From positions 33,402 through 97,401 of the forward strand of contig CALRQT020000013.1 of assembly GCA_943370385.1 (NCBI GenBank): a stretch of 64,000 bases of DNA. The letters are read 5' to 3'. The position numbers and the translations under genes are program-made. Under the pieces are notes generated by a model. The model did no database searches, was not told the DNA's origin, and was given only the letters and a program-made list of their open reading frames with translations. The first letter of the stretch is position 1. The number at the start of each line of letters is the position of its first letter. Source of the stretch: BAIKAL-G1 sp943370385 (GTDB taxonomy: Bacteria > Cyanobacteriota > Cyanobacteriia > PCC-6307 > Cyanobiaceae). Shown here piece by piece: positions 35,831 through 44,422 of the stretch.

Positions 35831-37462
35831 ATGGCTCCCGTTGCTGCTCACCAAAGCCACCAAGAGCCCTTCCTCAAGGCTGTAGACCCCTGGGCCGACC
35901 CGGGCCTACTGGCCTACCGGGATCCGGCTGATTGTGACACCCCTGCCGCCCCCCAAACCCTGCGGGAGTTCATCCGCGAGGCGTTCCCCCGCTATGGCTT
36001 CCACCGCTGGGCGGAACTGCTGATCGAACGGCTGCAGGCCGTGGCCGATGGCGAGCTGGGCCGGCTGATCGTGACCTGCCCGCCGCGGTTGGGCAAATCG
36101 CTGCTGGTGTCCAAGCTGTTTCCGGCCTACTTCATCCAGCGCCACCCCCAGCTGTTTGCGGCCATTGCTAGTTACTCAGCCGAGCTGGCCTATGCCCACT
36201 CCCGGGAGGCGAGGCATTACTACCGGCTCACCGGCAACTTGCTGTCCAAGGACTCCGCAGCCGTCGGCAACTGGCTCACCCCCCAGCGGGGCGGCTGCAT
36301 CGCGGCGGGCGTCAGGGGCCCATTCACCGGCAAGGGCTACAGCCTGGGAATCATTGACGACCCCTACAAGGGCCCAGAAGATGCCAAATCGGCATTGCAA
36401 CGGGAGCGGCTGATCGACTGGCTGCGCTCGGTGTGGCTGACCCGGGCCGAACCGGCTGAAGTGGAGGACGACAAGGGGGTACTGGTGCCGAACCTGTCGG
36501 CCCAGGTGATCGTGCTGACCCGCTGGGACCACCAGGACGTGGTGGCCTGGCTGATGGAGCAGGAGCGTGGCGAGGCGCCCCAGCACTGGCAGGTGCTGGA
36601 TCTACCGGCGATTGCTGAACCGCCAGAGGATCGGCCAACTTTCCCCACCACCTGCACCCTGGTGCCGGATTTGCGCAAGCCGGGCGAGGCCCTTTGCCCG
36701 GAACGGTTCCCCCTGGGGGAGCTGCTCAAGATCCGGGCCCGCCTGGGCTCCTACTGGTGGCAGGCCCTGTACCAGCAGCGACCCTCCCCGGCAGCGGGCT
36801 CGATCTTCCTAAGGGCCTGGATCCGGCCGCCGTTTGAACGCCAGGGCCCACGCCACTACGGCCCGTTGATCCTGAGCTGTGATTTGTCGTTCAAGGGGGA
36901 AGAAGACAGCGACCACTGCGGCTTTGTGCTGATGGGCCTACTGCATCCCGATCCGAAGGCAGAGGCGCAGCGAGACCAGAGGGCTAACCCTCCGGTGAAA
37001 CCCCAAGGCAGGCCCATCGCCTCTCCCGTTAGGGAGCTGGAGATCGAGGTGCTCTGGGCGGCCCGCCATCGCTTTGGCCTGCCGGAAACGGTGAAATTCC
37101 TTCTGGCTTCTATGGCGGCCCTCCAGCAACAGGGCCTCAAGCCCGATGCGGTGCTGATTGAGGACGCCGCTAATGGGCCGGCGGTGCTGCAGCTGCTGCG
37201 CCGCAAGGTGCCAGGCCTACTGCCGATCACGGCCCGGGGCAGCAAGGAATCACGGGCCCATGCGGTGGCACCGCTGCTGGAGGCGGGACAGGTGCGCTTT
37301 CACCACCGGGCCGCACCGTTGGTGGAGGAACTGCCGCGCTTCCCCAAGGGCAGCAAGGACCTGGTCGATGCCTTTGGCCATGGGGCCCTGTGGCTGGAGG
37401 CCCGTTACTGGCGGGGCCTGGGCCTGAAGCAGGGGCCGATGCCGCTGTTGCTATCGCGCTGA
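35831..37462 (+). CDS. terL: large terminase subunit
   Basis: A 543-residue protein. The ATPase has Walker A CPPRLGKSLL (near residue 85) and Walker B LGIIDDPYKG. The nuclease has ILSCDLSFKG (first Asp, near residue 350), VLIEDAANG (second acidic) and DLVDAFGHG (third), the RNase H-like packaging nuclease. A Lys/Pro-rich insertion lies at about 375-400. It packages DNA into preformed heads at the portal. Its stop overlaps the next start (TGATG). Confidence 0.85.
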   Translation: MAPVAAHQSHQEPFLKAVDPWADPGLLAYRDPADCDTPAAPQTLREFIREAFPRYGFHRWAELLIERLQAVADGELGRLIVTCPPRLGKSLLVSKLFPAYFIQRHPQLFAAIASYSAELAYAHSREARHYYRLTGNLLSKDSAAVGNWLTPQRGGCIAAGVRGPFTGKGYSLGIIDDPYKGPEDAKSALQRERLIDWLRSVWLTRAEPAEVEDDKGVLVPNLSAQVIVLTRWDHQDVVAWLMEQERGEAPQHWQVLDLPAIAEPPEDRPTFPTTCTLVPDLRKPGEALCPERFPLGELLKIRARLGSYWWQALYQQRPSPAAGSIFLRAWIRPPFERQGPRHYGPLILSCDLSFKGEEDSDHCGFVLMGLLHPDPKAEAQRDQRANPPVKPQGRPIASPVRELEIEVLWAARHRFGLPETVKFLLASMAALQQQGLKPDAVLIEDAANGPAVLQLLRRKVPGLLPITARGSKESRAHAVAPLLEAGQVRFHHRAAPLVEELPRFPKGSKDLVDAFGHGALWLEARYWRGLGLKQGPMPLLLSR

Positions 37463-38085
37463 TGGAGATGAACCAGCTGGCACTGGCAACTGATGGGGAA
37501 GTGGAGGCCTGCCATCGGCCCGGGGGCGAGAGGGAACGGGGCCATACCCCCGGCATTCGCTGCGGTTCCGCGGAGCACTCCGGGGCATCGCCCGCCCGGC
37601 CATGCCCCAGTGCGCAGTCTCAGCCGCAAACACAATCGACCCACCCAAGGCCCCGTCGCCAAAGACCCGTCCATCCCCATGCCGCTGCCCATGTCTTGGC
37701 CCTGGCCCATGGGGATCTGGCCGACAAGATCGCCGGCAACTTTGCCCGGCGCACCAGCCATCCGTTTGATGACCTGCGCCAGCTGGCGATGATCGGGCTG
37801 CTCAAGGCTGCCCTGCGCTTTGACGGCAGCGGCGGTCGGCAGTTCCGGCCCTATGGGCGCACCTTTGCCAATGGCGAGATCACCCATTACCTGCGCGATC
37901 ACGGCTATGCGATCAAGGTGCCGCCGACCTGGCGGGATCTCTTTGCCAGTGGGCAGAAGCTGCTGCGGCAGGGGGTAGAGGCTGCGGAGGTGCCGGGGAG
38001 GTTGGGGATAAGCCCTGAGCGCTGGGGGGATATTTGCTTGGCCTGCAGAGTGCGGGTGGTGGCGTTTGATATTTTGGAGCCATGA
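37462..38085 (+). CDS. sigma-70-like factor within the packaging block
   Basis: A 207-residue protein whose ATG overlaps the terL stop. The first 75 residues are low-complexity. Residues about 80-150 match sigma-70 region 2: LADKIAGNFARRTSHPFDDLRQLAMIGLLKAALRF, then RQFRPYGRTFANGEITHYLRDHG, followed by a region-3-like IKVPPTWRDL and a helical EVPGRLGISPERW. It could direct RNA polymerase to late genes of this element. Only region 2 is convincing; no full region 4 is evident. Confidence 0.6.
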   Translation: MEMNQLALATDGEVEACHRPGGERERGHTPGIRCGSAEHSGASPARPCPSAQSQPQTQSTHPRPRRQRPVHPHAAAHVLALAHGDLADKIAGNFARRTSHPFDDLRQLAMIGLLKAALRFDGSGGRQFRPYGRTFANGEITHYLRDHGYAIKVPPTWRDLFASGQKLLRQGVEAAEVPGRLGISPERWGDICLACRVRVVAFDILEP

Positions 38086-38182
38086 AGCTAAGTTCAACGG
38101 GCGAAGAGTAGCGTAGCTCTGTTGGATCACTTGGTTAGGCTTAGTTGATATATTTGCTAGAGATTGGCAAGCCCACAGTAGC

Positions 38183-39265
38183 CTATGGCGCGAAATCGTC
38201 AGTACCAAACAAGTTGGAACCATATCTCACTTGGTAATCAGAACTAATTAATTTTGCCAAGTGATGAGCTTCGGCTTCAGTCTTAAAAAATCCTTCTAGA
38301 TGCCAATGCTCAGGCGTGCTTTTCAAGACAGCCCAGCCACGTCTCCATCTAGGATTTAACGCATCCAATGTTGGTACCAACTCATTGAAGTTCGGTATCA
38401 AGTCGAAAAATGTTGCCCAACCAACACCTGGCAAATCATTGTCAGGTGGCAATGAACGACTTACAAGACCAACTACTTCTCCAGAGGAATTAAAAACTGG
38501 GCCTCCACTCATTCCCGAACGCCAATTGCATTCGACTTCAAAAACAGGGGTAGGATTTGATCGATTTGTTCCATTAGCGTGTATTTTTGTGATGCGACCA
38601 TAAGCCCCAAACATTCCTTCGCTTAATAAAAACTCTTGTTCATGCTTTTCTAATCGCTGACATTCCAGTTCAGGAAAACCGACAGCCAAAATTATTTCAC
38701 CGATCAAGGGTTTCCAGCGTGATGCTCGAACAGGAATAAAATGAGGAGGAGGCACTTGAGGATGAGGTACAATTTCAGCATTCATTACGGATAAATCCAC
38801 TGCATGTTCTGGTCTTACAACGCCTACCAGATTTGCCATTGGATCGATTCTTTCCTGCAAAATTGTAGCTATGGAGGCGACCAAAGCAAATGACTCTTTA
38901 GGGATAATAATAGAGCCATAAATCAATCCCATGCCGAGAAATAAAGCAGGATGTTCGCCGCTTGAATGTTGCGAAATATCCTTCCAAGACGATGCTGTTC
39001 TTTGAATGTCTCTTGCAAACTCTATAACATGATCTGCTGTTAGGAATGTTCCCCATCCATCGACATGAAAAGCTGTTCCCATCCCATATATGTGACCGTT
39101 CATATCCCGCTTAAATACAGGCACCACTGCCTTCCTTAGTCCAAACGGGTCTTGTATAAGGAATGGTTCAAAAGGCGTTGCTTCTGAAATAGGTTTAAAT
39201 GCCAAAGGTCTTTCATTGTTGGCAATATTCTCGCATGTACCAACATGAAATGGTTTAAATGACAT
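38183..39265 (-). CDS. trypsin-like serine protease
   Basis: A 360-residue protein with a chymotrypsin-fold triad: His in GTFLTADHVIEF, Asp in HAVDLSVM and Ser in WRSGMSGGPVF. No signal peptide, so cytoplasmic. The C-terminal extension (NPRWRRGWAVLKSTPEHW, FFKTEAEAHHLAKL) has no recognised family. GC content is lower than in the phage genes. It lies in an insert with an OLD-type ATPase gene; cytoplasmic trypsin-like proteases occur in several defence systems, which is only suggestive here. Confidence 0.75.
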   Translation of the reverse strand: MSFKPFHVGTCENIANNERPLAFKPISEATPFEPFLIQDPFGLRKAVVPVFKRDMNGHIYGMGTAFHVDGWGTFLTADHVIEFARDIQRTASSWKDISQHSSGEHPALFLGMGLIYGSIIIPKESFALVASIATILQERIDPMANLVGVVRPEHAVDLSVMNAEIVPHPQVPPPHFIPVRASRWKPLIGEIILAVGFPELECQRLEKHEQEFLLSEGMFGAYGRITKIHANGTNRSNPTPVFEVECNWRSGMSGGPVFNSSGEVVGLVSRSLPPDNDLPGVGWATFFDLIPNFNELVPTLDALNPRWRRGWAVLKSTPEHWHLEGFFKTEAEAHHLAKLISSDYQVRYGSNLFGTDDFAP

Positions 39266-39329
39266 TGCTACTCCCTATCAAGTAATTAATTGAATGCAAT
39301 TGGCAAGCCTAATGCTAAAGCTAGCCGGC

Positions 39330-39421
39330 GCCCGAACGCGAAACGCGTAGGACGCCAACACTGGCCATGAATATGGCGAAGCCATGGACAGTGTTGGCGT
39401 CCGCGTTGAACGACGTTAGCC
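39330..39421 (-). other. attC-like recombination site after the OLD-type gene
   Basis: Read on the minus strand, the sequence right after the gene's stop is GGCTAACGTCGTTCAACGCG, like the 5' end of an integron attC. Two long complementary arms follow around 39351-39369 and 39382-39401 (TGGCGTCC and GGACGCCA cores). The 3' end is GCGTTCGGGC, like an R' box with a GTT triplet. Bulged bases and an unpaired spacer between the outer and inner stems are also attC-like. R' is not a perfect GTTRRRY. A transcription terminator is the alternative. Confidence 0.5.
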
Positions 39422-39422
39422 C

Positions 39423-41182
39423 TCACGCGATTGCCCACGTGAGCATTTGCTCAATAGAATCTGCGTTTGGACAGCACGCATGTAGGCCGCGAACCTCAAG
39501 GTCAGAATTGAAACGTGCCCATTCCCGTTCTGTTTTTTCAGCAAGCCCAAGGTGGGCCTCAATATCGCCAAGTGGCCAGAGCCAAACATTCTGGGTGAGA
39601 AATTTTGCACTCAGAGACGCAATAGAAGTCTGCGCCGATGGCTGCTGAGCAAGCAATACAAACGCCTCAGAAGGTAAGGTTAGACCCTTCTGAGGTAATC
39701 CGTTTGTGCCGACTGAAATGAGATTGGAGGCAGCTAGCGCGGCTAGCTCCACCTTGAGCGCGGCGATGTCTGGATCAGTAGCGACAAGGTACCCATCACG
39801 AACTGCGTTGTTGAACGCGTAATCTAGGTCAACGACAGCCTTGCAAGGAATATCCATTGCCGCAAGAATCTCGACGGATTTTTTTGTATCGTTTACGCCG
39901 CTCTGTGCTACAAGTGCACAACGCTCTTGACCCAGGCTGCGAGACCGGAGAGACTGAAATATAGAAGGAAGCAGTCGAAGTTCGGTTTTTCCCTCAGTGA
40001 GCAGCACTCTGTCGGCGAAGAGCACGTAGCTGGAGTTCCCGAGCGTGAAGAGTTGCTCCATTTGGTGCGTCGAGTTCGGAACTACTGTCTGAATTGCATC
40101 CCTGAGTCGTTGTCTAGCGTGAGTACCTCTCCCTGTATCCTTACGCATCAGCAATGCGTATTGGGCATCAGACGCTTGAACCAACTGCGCGGAATGCGTG
40201 GAAAAGATGACTTGGTATCCACTATTTCCAAGTGACTTTAGTGCGGCACGTACCTGTTCGACCGCAAATGGATGTAAATATAGCTCGGGTTCGTCTATCA
40301 GTAGCAATGTTGTGCCATGCGCCGGGGCAGGTCCCCGCCGAACCTCGGCAAGATGGCGAATGAGTGCCATTTGAACTGAGCGCTGCGTCCCATGACCGTA
40401 GGAAGAAAAATCTCGGGCTGCTGCGGAACCTTCTTGGAGCCGGAGTGTTCCGCCCTTAATCAGGTCTTCGAGCTCCGGCACGGGGAAATGTAGTTTCGCC
40501 CCAATCCCTGGGAAAAGATCATTGATTTTGCTGGTGATCTGATCCTCGATTGACACCAGCTGGGCGAAGCGCACATCGCCGTTTGAGGCTACCCTTCTGG
40601 TAATCTCTTGCAAGAAGTATGAGAGTTCAGCATGATGCGCAGCCCTGACAGGGGCAATGAATTCAGCCAAAAGCTTTCCGATAGTTGTGGATGTCTTTGC
40701 TTTTGAAGCATCTTCGGCGGCGTCTTCCATGGCACCAATGCGAATTGGCTCTGGTAGCAAGACGCCAAGTGCGTTGTCAATTCCTGTTGGATTCGTGTTC
40801 CAAGTGGCCGCTGTTTCGTCCCACACGTAGAATTCGATATCACTTGCTTTTGTGGCAGTAGGAGCCTGCGCACGCTTGACCTTCATCGACTCATCAGTGA
40901 TGTACGGGGTTATCTGCCGTTGTTGCACAGAATGCATGGCGCCGATGTGCGCTGGGCTGATACCGGTTATTAACGCAGTTACCTCAATAGGCAATAGCGG
41001 GTCATGGAAGTCAGACCTTCGCAAAAGTGAGCGGCGAAGCAACCATTGAATCGCTGTAATTGAGTTGCTTTTTCCCGAATTGTTGTAGCCAATGAGGGGG
41101 GGGTGTAAGAGCTTAGAGGAAGAGTACAAGAAACAATTGACTTGAAGTTTTCGATTTTGACCCACTGAAGTTGTATAGCCAT
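39423..41182 (-). CDS. OLD-type ATPase/TOPRIM nuclease, N-terminal frameshift
   Basis: From ATG 41182 one frame gives MAIQLQWVKIENFKSIVS, the expected first strand of an OLD/RecF-type ATPase. Walker A (YNNSGKSNS) and the rest lie in another frame (open from 41165). The shift coincides with eight G on the plus strand at 41096-41103. Downstream: signature SSYGHGTQRS, Walker B LLLIDEPELYLHP, D-loop/H-loop (IFSTHSAQLV), then a TOPRIM part (LLTEGKTELRLLP, CKAVVDLDYAF). OLD-family proteins are nucleases, many of them defence-related. It may be phase-variable, inactive or a sequencing error. It ends at an attC-like site. Confidence 0.7.
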
Positions 41183-41309
41183 TGACGCCTCCCAGCGTGC
41201 ATTGTTAGTGAGTCCTAAGGCTGGCCATCACCTGCCCACAGAGAGGGACAGGAAAAGACCATCAGAGGGCACACTAAATGTATGGTGGCGGGTCAAGTGC
41301 ATGACCGTG

Positions 41310-41854
41310 TTAGTGGGATTCATGCTCCAGTTCATACTCCTGCATTGCAAAATCAATCACATTCGCCAGTGCCCCGGCTTGATCTAGGAAAACTGAGCAA
41401 TCGCTCATGTGCCTGACTCCAGCATCTCGAAAGAGACTCTGAATATGCTGAGCAAACTTGGAATCTAGATCTCCAATCTTAATGGATTCCCCGGTCATCC
41501 GCACCATTTCATAGGCAAATTCAGGATGGTACTCATGAGAGATATTGCTACCACTTTCGTCCTCAATCTTGCATACCGCCTTTGCGCCAATAAAGTGCTT
41601 TGTGTACTGGCAAATTTCGCTTCTGGTAGCAGAATGCTGATATGCATTAACTTGGCTAAAAATACATCACCTACGTGATTCGGAGTTACGTCGCCTTGAC
41701 GCTTAAAGACCTTTATTGCAGTGCTGTCAACAAAGAACACCGTCGCATAATAACCATCGACATGGCTTCCAGCCCTTCGGACAAGGTTCATGCGGCTCCG
41801 TCCTGCACTGAGTGGGCGGTTCGTAGAGGCTGTAGACAGCCCACTGCTTGCCAT
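41310..41854 (-). pseudogene. frameshifted hypothetical gene
   Basis: The upstream frame reads DGYYATVFFVDSTAIKVFKRQGDVTP and then stops making sense at a run of five A on the plus strand (41658-41662). A second frame continues QVNAYQHSATRSEICQYTKH, IEDESGSNISHEYHPEF and ends QEYELEHESH at 41310. Joined, they give a coherent protein of about 180 residues. The VFFVDSTAIKVFKR strand weakly recalls the N-lobe lysine of kinase-like folds. Start at ATG 41854 is a guess. Low GC like the neighbouring insert genes. Confidence 0.5.
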
Positions 41855-42341
41855 ATAAACTGCGGATGCATGACTTTTGGCATTGCAAATGTTCTTTGCG
41901 GGCATCCCTTTTCGGATGCTTCCACTGGCTTCATGGGTTGATACGCGGACCGCAGAAGATATCTCTTTTAATAGCACAGAACGGTAGAGCCTAGTAGCCC
42001 TTGTCACTCCCAGTGGGGCATGTTGGCATAGAACAAGGTCAATGGCTTACTATAGGGCTCAGTCCTGAATCTAATGGGCATCGGCTCTTCTGGTCACAAT
42101 TCTTGCGGCCTGCTGTTCTCCTGGATACACAACTGCAAGGGCATCCTCTTGGTTTCAAGCTAATGCTCCCGTCTGGCAGAAGCCCATGGTGATCTAAGCG
42201 GCCTCCCGGCCCGAAAGGACTGTGCTGATAAGCCAAGGCCTGTCTAGCGCGTTCATCGACTAGACGATCCCTGGTGCCTGTGCTTCAAAGCAGCTAACGC
42301 CTGCCCCACCCTGGCAATAGCCCCCAGCCACCCAAGCACCG
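41855..42341. other. non-coding right part of the insert before the portal gene
   Basis: About 490 bp between the frameshifted gene and the portal gene. GC rises from left to right and the phage-like composition resumes near 42290. It holds the 17-bp repeat at 42309-42325. No gene was recognised. Confidence 0.45.
42309..42325 (+). repeat. 17-bp repeat upstream of portal gene
   Basis: CCCTGGCAATAGCCCCC, identical to 46467-46483 upstream of the scaffold gene. The core TGGCAATAG also occurs at 11462-11470 before the capsid gene and, on the minus strand, just before the VRR-NUC start. It may be a regulatory element of structural genes. Confidence 0.6.
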
Positions 42342-43943
42342 TTGCCGCGCAGCAGTCCGAGTCGCCCACGCCGCCGCAACCGCTGGCGGGCGTTGAGTCC
42401 TGACGAGCTGCAGGCCCAGGCGGCAGAGCAGCGCATCCAAGGTGGCGGCCCCGGGGCATTGCCCTGGCAGCCCCACCCGACCTTGGTGGCACTGCAGGAC
42501 CGGCTGCAGCTTGTGGCCGACTGCTGGAACCTGCTCGATGGCACGGGTGGCCAGTCGCGGCGAGGCCTGTACCTGCCCCAGGGCAGCAAGGAGCCAGAGG
42601 CCGCCTACCGGCAGCGGCTAGCCAATGCCCGGCCCAGCGGCTTTTTCCGCGATGCCCTGCGCACCTACGCCGGGATGCTGGCCTCGGTGCAGTGGCGCGA
42701 CCTCCCGGGCTCCCTGGCGGGGGTGCTCAGCGATGTGGATGGCCTCGGGACGGACCTGGGCGTGTTCTTGTTTTTGGCCGACCTGTTGGTGCTGCGAGAT
42801 GGCGGCGCCTTGGTGCTGGTGTTGCCGGCGGAGCACCGCTGGCCGTCAGAAGGCCAACGGCAAGAGGCGATCCGGCGGGGTGATCGGCTGTCCTTGCCCA
42901 GGCTGGCGTTGGTGCCCCGGCGGGATTGCTTGGATTGGCAGCTGGCCAATGGCGACGGCCTGCCGCAACGGATCCGCTGGCGGGAGCGCTGCACTCAAGG
43001 CCAGGCCCAAGCCAAGGGACCCGACCCCCAGCTGCCAGGAGGTGTGGCCGTCCACCTGCTGGGCCCGGGCTCGCCTCTTGAGCAGCCCGAGTCCCCGGAG
43101 GACTGGATCTACCGGGAGGCCCTGCTGCAACCCGGGGGCTTGGAGTTCAGGAGCTACCGCGCCGTGCCCAGCCAAACGGAACCCGCCGGCTACCGGGCCG
43201 AACGAATCGGCCGGCCGTTGGTTCTGCCAGGCCAGCAGCTGCTGCCAGCGGTTTGGTACGCCGCCGATGGGGCGGCCTTTGGCGAGGGCGACCTGCCCCA
43301 CCTGGGCCTGGCCAACCAGTACCTCAACCACTACCAGCTCAAAAGCGACTACGAGGATTTACTCAGCCGCTGCGCCCTGCCCGTGGGGGTACGCACCGGC
43401 CTGGTGGACCAGTTCGGCTACCAGCGCGATGAGGACGGCGCCGGACGCCAGCCGGAACAGCTGACGCTTTCGACCAGCACCTTCATGGACCTACCCGAGG
43501 GAGCCGATTTCCAATGGAAGGAGATCCGGGCCCAGTCCCTGGCGGAGCACCGGGCCTATCTGACGTTGCTGGATGAAACCATGCACCGCGACGCGTTGGT
43601 GCCGACCCAGAACCGGGGGGCGGGCCGCAGCGACAGCGAGATTTCGCTGTGTGCCGGCCAGGCCTATGCCTTGCTGCAATCACTGGCCACCCAGAAGAGC
43701 TCGATCTTTTCGTCGCTCTTGGGCCATTGGTGCCGCCAGAGCGGCGAGGCGTTGGCGCCAGGGGCTGGGATCTCGCTGAGCGTGACCCCGATGACGCCAC
43801 CGGTGCGTCCCCAGCCGAGCGTGGCCGAATGGCTGGAGCTGGAGGCCCGGGGCGTCATCAGCCGCGACGAACTGCGCCAGCAACTGGCGATCAGCGCGGC
43901 ACCCGGCCAAGTGAACCCGGTGGGTCAAGGGGCATTGCCATGA
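42342..43943 (+). CDS. phage portal protein (DUF4055-like)
   Basis: A 533-residue protein. Features resemble DUF4055-type portal proteins: ARPSGFFRDALRTYAGML near the N-terminus, a long helical region LGLANQYLNHYQLKSDYEDLL, and a C-terminal part ETMHRDALVPTQNR followed by LQSLATQKSSIFSSLLGHW. It would form the dodecameric packaging portal. The TTG start at 42342 follows an in-frame TAG; a slightly later start is possible. Its stop overlaps the next ATG (ATGA). Confidence 0.7.
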   Translation: MPRSSPSRPRRRNRWRALSPDELQAQAAEQRIQGGGPGALPWQPHPTLVALQDRLQLVADCWNLLDGTGGQSRRGLYLPQGSKEPEAAYRQRLANARPSGFFRDALRTYAGMLASVQWRDLPGSLAGVLSDVDGLGTDLGVFLFLADLLVLRDGGALVLVLPAEHRWPSEGQRQEAIRRGDRLSLPRLALVPRRDCLDWQLANGDGLPQRIRWRERCTQGQAQAKGPDPQLPGGVAVHLLGPGSPLEQPESPEDWIYREALLQPGGLEFRSYRAVPSQTEPAGYRAERIGRPLVLPGQQLLPAVWYAADGAAFGEGDLPHLGLANQYLNHYQLKSDYEDLLSRCALPVGVRTGLVDQFGYQRDEDGAGRQPEQLTLSTSTFMDLPEGADFQWKEIRAQSLAEHRAYLTLLDETMHRDALVPTQNRGAGRSDSEISLCAGQAYALLQSLATQKSSIFSSLLGHWCRQSGEALAPGAGISLSVTPMTPPVRPQPSVAEWLELEARGVISRDELRQQLAISAAPGQVNPVGQGALP

Positions 43944-44422
43944 GCACAGGAGCTGCGAGCAGCTGGCGAGCCGGCGACCTGGAGGCGGTTCGCTCCGCTC
44001 TGGGCATTCCGGTGACGGTTGCCGCCATTGGGGCGATCGGGAGAGCGATGGCGGAGCTGGAGCGGGACTACCCGGCAGGCGTCGCCGTGGCCGTGGGGTG
44101 CTTGGAGCGGATCGCCACGATCGACCAGGAACTGGCCAGCACCCCGGTGGCTGAACCGGTGGTGATCAAGACCAGCCGCAAGGGGGCCGCCAGCCCCGTG
44201 CCAGCCGAGCTGCCCAAGCGGAAGCTGGATGTGATCGAGTTCGCCACCGAGCTGCTGATCGAGGAGGTCGCAACTGAGTACGTCCTGCCGGAAAGCCAAG
44301 GTCCGAGCCTGGCGGCCCAACGGCGCCAGCAAGTGGAGGCCTTGCTGCTGGTGCTGCCGGGACTGCGGGTATGGCAACCCCAGGCTCCGCCCCGGTTCCA
44401 GGGCCGGCTAGAGCGCAGCTGA
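43940..44422 (+). CDS. putative connector / head-completion protein
   Basis: A 160-residue protein. Helices GDLEAVRSALGIPVTVAAIGA and ATIDQELASTPVAEPVV are followed by a basic linker, then KLDVIEFATELLIEEVATEYVL. The size and place between portal and LysM protein suggest a head-tail adaptor or completion role. Coupled to both neighbours by overlapping stop/start codons. No family recognised. Confidence 0.5.
   Translation: MSTGAASSWRAGDLEAVRSALGIPVTVAAIGAIGRAMAELERDYPAGVAVAVGCLERIATIDQELASTPVAEPVVIKTSRKGAASPVPAELPKRKLDVIEFATELLIEEVATEYVLPESQGPSLAAQRRQQVEALLLVLPGLRVWQPQAPPRFQGRLERS

Noticed and set aside
38095..38150. Possible second attC after the trypsin-like gene
   Set aside because: GCCTAAC and GTTGAAC boxes are present on the minus strand, but the arms between them hardly pair, so the hairpin required for attC is missing.
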